The notes: generated by a model from the letters alone, not told the origin. Counted from the stretch's first letter, positions 9,266-19,875 are shown. The stretch: 64,000 bases of DNA from Microbacterium commune (GCF_014836945.1 NZ_JACSPX010000001.1:514952-578951); one strand, 5' to 3'. A program made the numbers and translations.

Positions 9266-10672
9266 ATGACCGAGCTGCATGATCTGAGTGCCGTCGAGCA
9301 GCTGGCCGGCCTGCGCAGCGGGACTCTCTCGCCGCCCGAGCTGGTCGCCCACTACCTCGCCCGCATCGCGCGGCTCGATGATCGGGTCGGCGCGTTCGTC
9401 GAGGTGACCGCCGAGGCCGCCGACGCACGGGCTGCCGCCCTGACGGGGACGCAGCCGACCGGCGCGCTCTGGGGCCTGCCGTTCGCCGATAAAGATCTCG
9501 TCGCGCGGGCCGGCGTTCCGATGCGCTCCGGGTCGCGACTTCACCGCGATCACGTCCCGACGACGACCGCGGATCAGGCGGCTGTGCTCGACGAGGCCGG
9601 CGGCATCAGCCTCGGCAAGACCAGCACGCCCGAGTTCGGGTTGACCGGGTACACCGAGACGCAGATCGGTCCGCCCACCCGCGATCCGTGGAACCCGGCG
9701 AACGGCGCGGGCGGGTCCAGCGGCGGAGCCGCGGCCGCGGTCGCCGCTGGCCTGCTCCCGCTCGCCCCGGGCTCCGACGGCGGCGGCTCGATCCGCATTC
9801 CGGCGGCCACGGTCGGCGTCGTCGGGATCAAGCCCTCCCGCGGGCGCGTGCCGTTCGCGTCCGGCCTCGACAGTCCCGGAGGTCTTCCGGTCGCCGGTCC
9901 CATCGCCCGTTCGGTGGCGGACGCCGCGCTGCTGCTCGACGTGCAGTGCGCCGGACGGCCCCATCGGTTCGCGACGCGCGCCCCGGCGTCCGGGCCGTTC
10001 CTCTCCGCCGCGACGACGCCGTCACCTCCCGCCCGGATCGGGGTGACCACGGTCTCCCCGTGGGACGACGCCGACGACATCCGCCTCGATGCCGACGCCG
10101 CTCGCGCTGTCGACATCGCCGCGACGCTGCTCTCGGATGCCGGACACGGCGTCGACGGATTCCGGTGGCGACCCCGCGGCTACGCGGAGATGTTCACCAC
10201 CCTCTGGCGCACCAGCGCCGCTCGGATGGCGCTCACCGACGCCGAGCTGGAGCTCGTCGAGCCGATCACGGCCTGGCTGGTGCGCGAGGGCCGACGTCTG
10301 ACCGGATCAGAGTTGCTGCAGGCGCTGGCTGCGGCATCCGTCTTCGAGCAGGAGACGATCGCGGCGTTCGATCCGTTCGACGCCGTGCTCACCCCCGCAC
10401 TGGCGCTGCCGCCGCAGCGGGTCGGCTGGTTCGATCGCGATGACCCGGTGCGCGGATTCTCGCAGCAGGTCCGTTACGCGCCGTACAGCAGCTTCGTCAA
10501 CGTGGCGGGTCTTCCCGCGATCGTCGTCCCGGTCATCACGGACGCGTCGGGGCACCCGGTCAGCGTGCAGCTGATCGGCCGGCCCGGCGGTGAGGCGACG
10601 ATCGTCTCGCTCGCAGCCGCACTGGAGCATCGGGCAGGTCCCATGCCGAAACCCGCGATCTGGAGCCGATGA
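9266..10672 (+). CDS. Amidase signature family hydrolase
   Basis: 468 aa. It has the amidase-signature core with Lys in FADKD (about residue 76), the Gly/Ser-rich GAGGSSGG (about 147-154) and the nucleophile Ser in GSDGGGSIRIPA (about 175), i.e. a complete Lys-cisSer-Ser triad. It hydrolyses an amide to acid and ammonia; the substrate cannot be assigned. It is not GatA by context, because no gatB or gatC is near. The start is leaderless (TAGGCT six bases upstream). The HAD gene follows after 19 bp but has its own -10 box. Confidence 0.9.
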   Translation: MTELHDLSAVEQLAGLRSGTLSPPELVAHYLARIARLDDRVGAFVEVTAEAADARAAALTGTQPTGALWGLPFADKDLVARAGVPMRSGSRLHRDHVPTTTADQAAVLDEAGGISLGKTSTPEFGLTGYTETQIGPPTRDPWNPANGAGGSSGGAAAAVAAGLLPLAPGSDGGGSIRIPAATVGVVGIKPSRGRVPFASGLDSPGGLPVAGPIARSVADAALLLDVQCAGRPHRFATRAPASGPFLSAATTPSPPARIGVTTVSPWDDADDIRLDADAARAVDIAATLLSDAGHGVDGFRWRPRGYAEMFTTLWRTSAARMALTDAELELVEPITAWLVREGRRLTGSELLQALAAASVFEQETIAAFDPFDAVLTPALALPPQRVGWFDRDDPVRGFSQQVRYAPYSSFVNVAGLPAIVVPVITDASGHPVSVQLIGRPGGEATIVSLAAALEHRAGPMPKPAIWSR

Positions 10673-10691
10673 CTCGGCCTACGCTGGGCAC

Positions 10692-11342
10692 ATGACCACG
10701 ACCCTGCACGCCCGCGCCGTCCTGCTCGACATGGACGGCACTCTCGTCGACTCGACAGCGGTCGTCGAGCGGCTGTGGCTGGAGTGGGCCCAGCCGCACG
10801 GACTGGATCCGTCGGTCGTGCTGCAGACCGTGCACGGCAGGCAGGGTCACCAGAGCATGGCGATCATGCTCCCCGAGCGGGATCACGCCATCAACCTGGT
10901 CGAGAATCAGGAGATGCTCGCCCGAGAGAGCGGCGATGTCGACGGCGTGGTCGAGATCGCCGGTGCCGCGGCGTTCCTCGCCGCATTGAGCGGGCTGCCG
11001 CACGCGATCGTCACCTCGGCGAACGTGCCGCTGATGACGGCCAGGATGCAGGCCGCCGGGCTCACCGTGCCCGCGCTCGCGATCACCGCCGAGCGCGTGA
11101 CCGATTCGAAGCCGCACCCCGAGGGGTTCCTGGCCGCGGCCGCGCAGCTGGGGGTCGACCCGGCCGACTGCGTCGTCTTCGAGGACTCCGAGGCCGGGGT
11201 GCAGGCGGGCCTCGCCGCAGGCATGCGGGTGATCGGCGTCGGCTCACACGCCGCGGCTCACGGCGCGCACCACTCCGTGGCCGATCTCACCCAGGTCGCG
11301 GTGGTCGACACAGCGCAGGGCTTCGTCCTGACGATCGACTGA
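10692..11342 (+). CDS. HAD-family sugar-phosphate phosphatase
   Basis: 216 aa, HAD subfamily IA with motif I LLDMDGTLVDST, motif II VTSAN, motif III Lys in DSKPHPEGF and motif IV FEDSEAG. It is close in layout to the small phosphatases acting on glycerol-3-phosphate or 2-deoxyglucose-6-phosphate. The start at 10692 has TACGCT at 10680-10685, six bases upstream, so it is probably leaderless. The longer frame inside the amidase gene is rejected. Confidence 0.87.
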   Translation: MTTTLHARAVLLDMDGTLVDSTAVVERLWLEWAQPHGLDPSVVLQTVHGRQGHQSMAIMLPERDHAINLVENQEMLARESGDVDGVVEIAGAAAFLAALSGLPHAIVTSANVPLMTARMQAAGLTVPALAITAERVTDSKPHPEGFLAAAAQLGVDPADCVVFEDSEAGVQAGLAAGMRVIGVGSHAAAHGAHHSVADLTQVAVVDTAQGFVLTID

Positions 11343-11360
11343 CGCTCGTCACCGCAGCGC

Positions 11361-11798
11361 TCACTCCCGCGTGAAGTCCTCGAAGATCAGGGTCGTGCGA
11401 GTCGAGCGGATCGACGGGATCGCCTGGATGTCCTCCAGCACCACGCGACGCAGGTCGCGGGCGTCGCTGGCGCGCACGAGCAGGATCACGTCGAAATCGC
11501 CGCCGACGAGCGCCATGTGCTCCACCTCGGGGATCGCACGCAGCCGCGTCTGCACCTCCTGCCAGCTGGCCTGCTCGATCGCGAGCATGACGTAGGCGGA
11601 TGCGTGATGGCCGAGCTGCACGGGGTCGGTGCGCACCGTGTAGCCGGCGATCACGCCCTGCTCGGTGAGCCGCTTGATGCGCGCGTGCGCACCCGCCCGG
11701 GAGATGTGCACGCGTTCGGCGATGTGCGTCATCGACGCGCGCGCGTCGCGTCGCAGTTCGGCGAGGATCGCATGATCTGTGGCATCGAGCTCGGCCAT
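11361..11798 (-). CDS. Lrp/AsnC-family regulator, probably of bkd operon
   Basis: 145 aa: an N-terminal winged helix-turn-helix (residues about 5-55; RAGAHARIKRL recognition helix) and a C-terminal RAM/Lrp ligand domain (VGGDFDVILLVRASD). It is transcribed divergently from the branched-chain 2-oxoacid dehydrogenase operon, the usual place for a BkdR-type activator responding to branched-chain amino acids. The 153-bp gap contains an inverted repeat at 11828-11840. The role is inferred from context. Confidence 0.88.
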   Translation of the reverse strand: MAELDATDHAILAELRRDARASMTHIAERVHISRAGAHARIKRLTEQGVIAGYTVRTDPVQLGHHASAYVMLAIEQASWQEVQTRLRAIPEVEHMALVGGDFDVILLVRASDARDLRRVVLEDIQAIPSIRSTRTTLIFEDFTRE

Positions 11799-11827
11799 CG
11801 AGCACCGTCCGTTCCGTCAGTGGATGC

Positions 11828-11840
11828 TGACAGTCTGTCA
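11828..11840. promoter_or_regulatory. TGACA-N3-TGTCA inverted repeat between lrp and bkd genes
   Basis: TGACAGTCTGTCA is an odd-length palindrome in the divergent gap. Its 11-bp core equals the palindrome at 8391-8401. Likely operator for the neighbouring Lrp/AsnC protein or another shared regulator. Confidence 0.55.
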
Positions 11841-11951
11841 CCGGAATCCGCATCCGGCGAACGATCGTCCAGCAATAGGGATGATCGGTTGGACGCCTGG
11901 GGGGTCGCGGGCATCCTGGTGTCACCACGTTCGGCAAGGAAGGCGAACCGG

Positions 11952-13055
11952 ATGATGCGAGACGACCTGCTCCCCCGCGAGACCCCCGTGCGCCTGATCG
12001 ACCCGCGCGGCGACGGGGTCGACGACGCGCACTACACCGCACCCGACATCGACCGGCTGCGCGACGCGTACCGCGCCCTCGTCGAGGGCAGACGCATCAA
12101 CGACCAGGCCAGCGCGCTGGTGCGGCAGGGCCGACTGGCGGTGTACCCGTCCTCGCACGGTCAGGAGGCGTGCCAGGTCGCCGCGGCGCTCGTGCTCGAC
12201 GAGCCCGACTGGCTCTTTCCCACCTACCGCGATGCCGTCGCGATCATCGGGCGCGGAGTCTCACCCGCCGACGCGATGGTGCTGCTGGCCGGCGACTGGC
12301 ACAGCGGATACGATCCCGCCGAGCATCACGTCGCCCCGCAGGCGACACCGCTGGCGACGCAGCTGCTGCACGCCGTCGGCTTCGCGCAGGCCGCGCGGCA
12401 CCGCGGCGAGAGCACCGTGGTGCTGGCGCTGTGCGGCGACGGCGCGACGAGCGAGGGCGACTTCCACGAGGCGATGAACTTCGCCGCCGTGTTCCACGCG
12501 CCCGTGGTGTTCTTCGTGCAGAACAACGAGTTCGCGATCTCGGTGCCGCTGTCGCGCCAGAGCGCCGCTCCGTCTCTCGCGCACAAGGCGATCGGGTACG
12601 GGATGCCCGGTGAACGCGTCGACGGCAACGACGTCGCCGCCGTGCTCGCCGTTCTCGGCGAGGCGGTGGATCGGGCTCGCAGCGGCGGCGGACCGTCGCT
12701 CGTCGAGGCGCACACCTACCGGATGCAGGCGCACACCAACGCGGACGACGACACCCGCTACCGCGAGCGAGACGAGGTGCAGGCGTGGATCGAGCGCGAC
12801 CCGCTGACCCGGCTTCGCGCGCACCTCGTCGCGCAGGATGCCCTCTCCGACGATGACGAGCAGCGCATCGCGGCGGGCGCCGAGCGCATCGCCGCCCAGC
12901 TGCGTGCCGCCCTCAACGCCGACGCCGACCTCGACCCCGAGGATCTGTTCCGCTTCGTCACGGCCGAGCGGTCATCGCAGCTGGAGGAGCAGTGGCGGAT
13001 GCTGCAGGGCGAGATCGCACGGGATGCTCTGACGCAGGCGGGAGCACAGCCATGA
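11952..13055 (+). CDS. bkdA: Branched-chain 2-oxoacid dehydrogenase E1 alpha subunit
   Basis: 367 aa. Thiamine-diphosphate E1 alpha with the ThDP motif GDGATSEGDFHEAMNFAAV and a following NN (QNNEFAISVP). With E1 beta it decarboxylates branched-chain 2-oxoacids and acylates the E2 lipoyl group. The chosen ATG follows AAGGAAGG; an adjacent second ATG (11955) is equally possible. The gene overlaps E1 beta by ATGA. The downstream E2 and the Lrp-type regulator point to branched-chain acids rather than pyruvate, but pyruvate or acetoin cannot be excluded. Confidence 0.9.
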   Translation: MMRDDLLPRETPVRLIDPRGDGVDDAHYTAPDIDRLRDAYRALVEGRRINDQASALVRQGRLAVYPSSHGQEACQVAAALVLDEPDWLFPTYRDAVAIIGRGVSPADAMVLLAGDWHSGYDPAEHHVAPQATPLATQLLHAVGFAQAARHRGESTVVLALCGDGATSEGDFHEAMNFAAVFHAPVVFFVQNNEFAISVPLSRQSAAPSLAHKAIGYGMPGERVDGNDVAAVLAVLGEAVDRARSGGGPSLVEAHTYRMQAHTNADDDTRYRERDEVQAWIERDPLTRLRAHLVAQDALSDDDEQRIAAGAERIAAQLRAALNADADLDPEDLFRFVTAERSSQLEEQWRMLQGEIARDALTQAGAQP

Positions 13056-14089
13056 GCATCGCATCCGACCTCCGCCCCGATCAGGCCACTCCTCATGTCG
13101 TCGGCACGATGACCATGGCCGCCGCCCTCAACCGCGCCCTCGCCGACGCGATCCAGGAGGATCCCGCGGTCGTCGTCTACGGCGAGGACGTCGGCGCCCT
13201 CGGTGGCGTCTTCCGCATCACCGACGGCCTCGCAGAGCGCTTCGGCGAGGACCGCTGCTTCGACACCCCGCTCGCCGAGGCCGGCATCGTCGGCACCGCG
13301 GTCGGCATGGCCATGAACGGCATGCGGCCGGTCGTCGAGATGCAGTTCGACGCGTTCGCGCTGCCGGCGTTCGAGCAGATCGTCAGCCAGGTCGCGAAGT
13401 TCGGCAACCGCACGCGCGGGTCGATGCGGATGCCGCTGGTCATCCGCATCCCGTTCGGCGGCGGCATCGGGGGCGTGGAGCATCACTGCGATTCGTCCGA
13501 GGCCTACTACGCGCACACGCCCGGTCTCACGGTCGTGTCGCCGTCGACCCCGCAGGACGCCTATTCGCTGCTGCGCGCCGCGATCGCCTCGCCCGATCCG
13601 GTGATCTTCCTCGAGCCGAAGAAGCTCTACTGGTCGAAGGGCGAGGTCGACACCTCGATCACCGCCGAGCTCGGCACCGCCCAGATCGTGCGGGATGGCA
13701 CCGACGTCACCCTCATCGCCTACGCGGCGATGGTTCCGGTTGCCCTCGAGGCGGCCGAGATCGCCGCCGAGGAAGGACGCAGCGTTCAGGTCATCGACGT
13801 GCGCTCGCTGTCGCCGTTCGACGACACGACGGTGACCGCAGCCGTGCGCGCGACCGGACGCGCGGTCGTCGTCGCCGAGGCGCCCGGCTACGCGAGTGTC
13901 GCGAGCGAGATCCAGGCTCGCGTCTTCGAGCGGTGCTTCGAGCACCTCGAAGCGCCGGTGCGCCGGGTGACCGGCTTCGACACCCCGTACGCGCCGCCGA
14001 AGCTCGAGCACTGGTATCTGCCCGACGCCGATCGCGTGCTGGATGCCATCGACTCGCTCTACCCCGACGATGAGGAGACGACGCGATGA
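13052..14089 (+). CDS. bkdB: Branched-chain 2-oxoacid dehydrogenase E1 beta subunit
   Basis: 345 aa, transketolase-like pyrimidine domain (GEDVGALGGVFRITDGL, near residue 45) plus C-terminal transketolase domain (LIAYAAMVPVALEAA). It forms the alpha2beta2 E1 with the preceding subunit. It overlaps both neighbours by 4 bp (ATGA), a tight operon. Start at 13052 rather than the longer frame inside the alpha gene. Confidence 0.92.
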   Translation: MSIASDLRPDQATPHVVGTMTMAAALNRALADAIQEDPAVVVYGEDVGALGGVFRITDGLAERFGEDRCFDTPLAEAGIVGTAVGMAMNGMRPVVEMQFDAFALPAFEQIVSQVAKFGNRTRGSMRMPLVIRIPFGGGIGGVEHHCDSSEAYYAHTPGLTVVSPSTPQDAYSLLRAAIASPDPVIFLEPKKLYWSKGEVDTSITAELGTAQIVRDGTDVTLIAYAAMVPVALEAAEIAAEEGRSVQVIDVRSLSPFDDTTVTAAVRATGRAVVVAEAPGYASVASEIQARVFERCFEHLEAPVRRVTGFDTPYAPPKLEHWYLPDADRVLDAIDSLYPDDEETTR

Positions 14090-15480
14090 CAACCGCGACA
14101 GCACGGGTCTTCCGCCTGCCGGATCTCGGCGAGGGACTCACCGAGGCGGGTCTCGTGCAGTGGCTGGTGGCGGTCGGCGACACGATCGCCACCGACCAGG
14201 CCATCGCCGAGGTCGAGACGGCGAAGAGCATCGTCGAGCTGCCCTCGCCGTTCGCCGGCGAGGTCACGGCTCTGCACGGCGTGCCGGGAGACGTGATCGC
14301 GGTGGGCGCGCCCGTGCTGGAAGTCGCTGATCAGCACGGGACCGACGCGGCGGAGACGGTTCCGGATGCCGAGAAGGAAGCGTATCGCGCCGAAGAGCGT
14401 GCAGGTTCCGGCAACGTGCTGATCGGCTACGGCACCACCGAGCGCGCCTCGTCCGGCCGTCGCCGCGCACGAGCATCCGGCGCGGCGGTGCCGCCCGCTT
14501 CTCCTCAGCCCGCACCGCCTCAGGCCACCTCTCAGCCCGTACCGTCTCAGCCCACTCCTCAGCCCGCCCCGCCTCAACGCATCGTCGCGGTGCGCTCGCC
14601 GATCATTCGCCGGCTCGCACGGGATCTCGGCGTCGACGTGCGACAGCTCGAGGCGACGGGAGCAGACGGTGCTGTCACGCGTGCCGATGTGCTGCGGGCC
14701 GCGAACGCCCTCGAGGGGCAGCAGGAGCAGGCATCCGGAACGTCGCCGCAGAAATCCGGCAGCGCCGCAGACACGGTCGAAGGACTCGCCGTCGCCTCGC
14801 GCGAGCGGCTGTCGCCGATGCGCAGAGCGATCAGCGCGACGTTGAGCCGCAGTCGCGCCGAGATCCCCGAGGCCACCGTCTGGGTCGACGTCGACGCCAC
14901 CGAGCTGTGGCGGGCGCGCTCGCGCATGGCACCCGAGGGGCAACGAGCCCCGTCGCTCACCGCGCTCGTCGCGCGGTTCACGCTGATGGCCCTCGCGGAC
15001 TTTCCGCTGCTGGCGTCGCGTCTCAGCGACGACGCTTCCGAGGTCATCTCGTTCGACGGCGTGAACCTCGGCGTAGCCGCCGACACCGAGCGCGGCCTGA
15101 TGGTGCCGGTCATCAGCCGGGCGCACGAGCTGACCGTCGCGGAGCTCGAGGCGCAGCTGCGCGAGCTCGCAGCCACGGCACGATCGGGCCGGATGCCGGC
15201 CGAGCGACTGCGCGGGTCGACCTTCACCATCAACAACTACGGGAGCCTGGGCGTCGACGGGTCGGCCGCGATCATCAACCACCCTGAGGTCGCGATCCTG
15301 GGCGTCGGTCGCATGATCGAGCGGCCTTGGGTCGTCGAGGGTCAGATCGTCGCGCGGCGCATCACGCAGCTCTCGCTCGTCTTCGACCACCGGGTCTGCG
15401 ACGGCGGCTATGCAGCCGGGTTCCTGCGCCGTGTGGTGGAGCTGATCGAGCACCCGCTGCGGGCGTTCGGCAGCCTCTGA
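14086..15480 (+). CDS. bkdC: Dihydrolipoamide acyltransferase (E2)
   Basis: 464 aa. Lipoyl domain at residues 1-80 with the lipoylated Lys in ETAKSIV (about 47). Then comes a Pro/Gln-rich linker built of short repeats (QPAPPQ, QPVPSQ, QPTPQ; about 142-165), the E3-binding domain (SPIIRRLARDLGVDV) and the catalytic domain with HRVCDGG (His about 435). It transfers the acyl group to CoA. No E3 (lipoamide dehydrogenase) gene follows, so E3 must be encoded elsewhere. The downstream neighbour is convergent. Confidence 0.93.
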   Translation: MTTATARVFRLPDLGEGLTEAGLVQWLVAVGDTIATDQAIAEVETAKSIVELPSPFAGEVTALHGVPGDVIAVGAPVLEVADQHGTDAAETVPDAEKEAYRAEERAGSGNVLIGYGTTERASSGRRRARASGAAVPPASPQPAPPQATSQPVPSQPTPQPAPPQRIVAVRSPIIRRLARDLGVDVRQLEATGADGAVTRADVLRAANALEGQQEQASGTSPQKSGSAADTVEGLAVASRERLSPMRRAISATLSRSRAEIPEATVWVDVDATELWRARSRMAPEGQRAPSLTALVARFTLMALADFPLLASRLSDDASEVISFDGVNLGVAADTERGLMVPVISRAHELTVAELEAQLRELAATARSGRMPAERLRGSTFTINNYGSLGVDGSAAIINHPEVAILGVGRMIERPWVVEGQIVARRITQLSLVFDHRVCDGGYAAGFLRRVVELIEHPLRAFGSL

Positions 15481-15495
15481 GCCGTAGGCGTGCCG

Positions 15496-18015
15496 TCAGC
15501 GCGCGATCGCGACGGCTGCCGCCGCTCTGGCCTCCGCCGCCGTGGCTGCGGCGAGCGCGGCCTCCGCGGCGGCGCGGCACTGCTGTGGGGTCAGGGCCCC
15601 GAGAGCCGCCGCCACCCGGCCGAGCGAGCGCGGTGTCATCGACAGGCTGGTGGCGCCGAGCCCCACGAGCACGGGCGCGAGCGCCGGGTCTCCCCCGGCC
15701 TCGCCGCACACGCCGACCGCACGGTTCGCCGCTCGACCGGCTGAGCCGACGGCGGCGATCAGCCGCAGCACGGCCGGCTGCCACGGGTCGGTGAGGTCGC
15801 CCAGCTCGCCCAGGAGGCGATCGGCCGCCAGGGTGTACTGGGTGAGGTCGTTGGTGCCGAGGCTGACGAAGTCGACCACCTCGAACATCTCTGCCGCGAG
15901 GATCGCCGCCGACGGGGTCTCGATCATCACGCCCACCCGTTCGAGACCGGCGGCCCTGGCAGCGGCGGCGAACTCGCGTGCCTCCTCGACGGTGGCGATC
16001 ATGGGCGCCATCACCTCGACGTGCGCGGACTCGGCCGACGCCGCCTCGGCCAGCGCGCGCAGCTGATCGTCGAGCAGCTGAGGGTTGCGTCGGGCGATGC
16101 GGAGTCCGCGGACCCCGAGCGCCGGGTTCTGCTCGTGATCGGCGTTCGCGAACGGCAGCGGCTTGTCGCTGCCCGCATCGAGCGTGCGCACCACGACCTT
16201 GCGCCCGGGGAAGGCCGCCAGCACCCCGCGATACGCCGCGACCTGCTCGGCGACGGTGGGTGCGTCGGTGCGGTCGAGAAAGCAGAACTCGGTGCGGAAC
16301 AGACCCACGCCCTCCGCGCCGGCGGCGGCTGCGGTTCGGGCATCGGTCGCGTGGCCGACGTTGGCGAGCAGCGGAAGCGACGACCCGTCGGCCAGCCGTC
16401 CTCTCCCGTCGAACGGCGTGACGGTCGCGGCGTGCGTCGCGGCAGCGATGCGCTCCCGGGTCGGCTCGAGCTCGACGGTGCCGCGATCGCCGTCGACGAG
16501 CACGAGGGTGCCGGCCGCGATGCCGGTCGCGCCGCGCGCCCCGACGACGGCGGGCAGGCCCAGAGAGCGGGCGATGATCGCGGTGTGCGAGGTGGGGCCG
16601 CCCTGTTCCGTCACGATCGCCGCGCAGCGCCCGCCCTGCAGCGCCGCGGTGTCGGCGGGCGACAGGTCGTGCGCGACGAGCACGAACGGCTCCGTGACCT
16701 GCGGCACGCCGGGAACGGCGAGGCCGAGGATCTCGGCGACGACGCGGTCGCGCACGTCGCGCACATCGGCCGCGCGCTCCGCCGTGCGCCCGCCGAGAGA
16801 CTCCAGCGCCTGCAGGTGAGCAGCCGCGACCTCCCAGATCGCCCGGGCGGCGCTGCGGCCGGCATCGCGGGTCAGCGCCGACGCCTCGGCGACGACGTCG
16901 GGGTCGGATGCCAGCAGCGCAGACGCCTCCAGGATGCCGCGGGCCTCGCCCGATGACGCGGCCGCGCGGGAGCGCAGATCGGCTGCGACCGCGACGCACG
17001 CCTGACGGATGCGGGACGCCTCGGCCTCCCGCTCGTCCTCGGCGATCACCGTCGCGGCGTCCGGCTCGAGCACCGGCGGAGCGAGAGTGAGCGCGAAGGC
17101 CGCGGCGACACCCGCGCTCACGCCGCGCCCGCGCAGCAGCGTCCCCGGTGCGACCGCGGGCACGGCGGCGGGTGCGGCGGCGGGCGGACCGGAATGCGCG
17201 CTCGTGGGAGCGTCGTCGACGCCCTCACCGAACCCGTCGTCGAAGAGCGCGGCGATGGCGGCGAGCGCCTGCTCATCGCCATCCGGCGCCGAGAGCTCGA
17301 TCTCGTCGCCTCGACGCGCGCCGAGCACGAGCAGACGGCTCAGGCTCGCCGCGGATGCCTCGGGCCCGCCGGGCAGTCGGCGCAGGCGCACGTCCGCCCC
17401 GGCGGACGCCTCGGCGATGAGTGCGGCGGGGCGGGCGTGGATGCCGAGCGGGTTGCGCACGCGCACCCGCCTCGTGATGCGGGGTTCCTCCGGCGGTGAC
17501 GACGCAGGCGCGGCCGAGGCAGGCGCGGCCGAGGCAGGCACGGCCGAGCTAGGCACGGCGGTCGCCGTCTCGACCGAGGCAGTATCGACCGGTGCATCCC
17601 CCTGCAGCTGACCGGTCTTCGCGTCCAGCGCCGCCGCGGCCTCGGTGGCCACCACGCCGAGCGACCCGCCGGCGGCGGCCGCGATCACCGCTGCCAGCAG
17701 TCCCTCGACGAACGGCGCCGGCGCCAGTCGCACGGGCACGTCGCTGGTGCGCAGCTCGAGAGCGAGCTCGGCGCTCATCACCGCTGAGCCGAGATCCATG
17801 AGCACGAGCACGCCATCGCACTCCGTGGCCAGGTCGTCGATCGCGGAGGCGACGGAGACGGCATCCGTGCCGAGAATCGGCGTCCCGTCGGCGTCTGCCC
17901 CTGCGCCGGCGGCCACCCGCACCTGCGCGCCGCCGCCGTGCACCATCTGCAGCGCGAGCTCGAGGGCGGCCTCACCCAGCCGAGCGCTGTGCGACACGGC
18001 GACGACGCCGATCAT
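15496..18015 (-). CDS. dhaM: Multidomain phosphotransferase DhaM-HPr-Enzyme I
   Basis: 839 aa. The N-terminal EIIA-like DhaM domain (1-135) has active His9 in VAVSHSARLG. An Ala/Ser/Pro linker follows, then HPr (about 185-270) with His193 in NPLGIHARPAA. The Enzyme I region (about 290-839) has phospho-His477 in GGPTSHTAII and a complete C-terminal PEP-binding barrel (GVMIETPSAAI, GTNDLTQY, VCGEAGGD). The protein should carry phosphate from PEP to DhaL-bound ADP by itself. In E. coli the EI part is truncated to the N-terminal half; here it is full. The start overlaps the dhaL stop (ATGA). Cytosolic. Confidence 0.93.
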   Translation of the reverse strand: MIGVVAVSHSARLGEAALELALQMVHGGGAQVRVAAGAGADADGTPILGTDAVSVASAIDDLATECDGVLVLMDLGSAVMSAELALELRTSDVPVRLAPAPFVEGLLAAVIAAAAGGSLGVVATEAAAALDAKTGQLQGDAPVDTASVETATAVPSSAVPASAAPASAAPASSPPEEPRITRRVRVRNPLGIHARPAALIAEASAGADVRLRRLPGGPEASAASLSRLLVLGARRGDEIELSAPDGDEQALAAIAALFDDGFGEGVDDAPTSAHSGPPAAAPAAVPAVAPGTLLRGRGVSAGVAAAFALTLAPPVLEPDAATVIAEDEREAEASRIRQACVAVAADLRSRAAASSGEARGILEASALLASDPDVVAEASALTRDAGRSAARAIWEVAAAHLQALESLGGRTAERAADVRDVRDRVVAEILGLAVPGVPQVTEPFVLVAHDLSPADTAALQGGRCAAIVTEQGGPTSHTAIIARSLGLPAVVGARGATGIAAGTLVLVDGDRGTVELEPTRERIAAATHAATVTPFDGRGRLADGSSLPLLANVGHATDARTAAAAGAEGVGLFRTEFCFLDRTDAPTVAEQVAAYRGVLAAFPGRKVVVRTLDAGSDKPLPFANADHEQNPALGVRGLRIARRNPQLLDDQLRALAEAASAESAHVEVMAPMIATVEEAREFAAAARAAGLERVGVMIETPSAAILAAEMFEVVDFVSLGTNDLTQYTLAADRLLGELGDLTDPWQPAVLRLIAAVGSAGRAANRAVGVCGEAGGDPALAPVLVGLGATSLSMTPRSLGRVAAALGALTPQQCRAAAEAALAAATAAEARAAAAVAIAR

Positions 18016-18659
18016 CCGGCTGCGTCCTGCGCCGCCGCGGCGAGGGTCTCGAACAGGATCGCCGTCGACGCCGCCCCCGGGTCGAGGTGACCGGCGCTGC
18101 GTTCGCCGAGGTAGCTCGCGCGTCCCTTTCGGGCGACGAGCGGACGTGTGGCGTCGCGTCCGGCGGCGGCGGCATCCGCCGCGGCGACCAGCGCTGCCGC
18201 CAGACCCGCCCCCGCGGCGAGGGTCGAGTCGAGGGCGTCGACGGCAGGCGCCATCGCGTCGTACATGGTCTTGTCGCCGGCCTCGGCCTTGCCCCGAGCG
18301 ACGACGCCGTCGAGTCCGGCGCGCAGCGCGGTCGCGAGCGATGCGGCGTCGAGAGTCGGCACGGCGCCCGCGGTCATTCCCATGCGCAGGAAGAACGTGC
18401 CGTACAGCGGGCCGCTCGCGCCGCCCACCGAGCTGACGAGCGTCATCCCGACGCCTTTGAGCAGTTCGTCGATCGTCTCCGGTGCACCCGCATCGAGCTT
18501 GTCGACGACGGCGGCCATGCCACGGGCCATGTTGGCGCCGTGGTCGGCGTCGCCGATGGCCGAGTCGAGTTCGGTGAGCCACTCGCGGTTGTCGTTCATC
18601 GCGACGGCGAAGCGCGAGATCCAGTCGTGCAGGGCGGCGGTGTCGATGGTCGAGGTCAT
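18012..18659 (-). CDS. dhaL: Dihydroxyacetone kinase subunit DhaL
   Basis: 215 aa. DhaL carries the nucleotide that phosphorylates dihydroxyacetone held by DhaK. The Asp-rich Mg-ADP site DSAIGDADHGANMARG (about residues 32-47) and the SSVGGASGPLYGTFF segment are intact. ATG 18659 has AGGAG six bases upstream. Second gene of the dhaKLM operon; it overlaps dhaM by 4 bp. Confidence 0.95.
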   Translation of the reverse strand: MTSTIDTAALHDWISRFAVAMNDNREWLTELDSAIGDADHGANMARGMAAVVDKLDAGAPETIDELLKGVGMTLVSSVGGASGPLYGTFFLRMGMTAGAVPTLDAASLATALRAGLDGVVARGKAEAGDKTMYDAMAPAVDALDSTLAAGAGLAAALVAAADAAAAGRDATRPLVARKGRASYLGERSAGHLDPGAASTAILFETLAAAAQDAAG

Positions 18660-18718
18660 GCGTGCTCCTGAGTGGCGAAGGCGGTTTGGTGTCGGCGGAG
18701 TCAGGCGGACGGCGCGGG

Positions 18719-19711
<993 letters not shown>

Positions 19712-19875
19712 GCTGCGATCTCCTTCGATCTCACGGGCGTCGCCCGCTCGGGAACATCCTCCGTCATGGTCGAATCTGCTCGGAGCCCCTCGCGTTGTCA
19801 AGGTCGATCGCGCAGCCGCGGTTCCGCCGCCTGCGGGCGTGGCGGTTGCCATACCGGGAGCGATCTGGAATCGTA

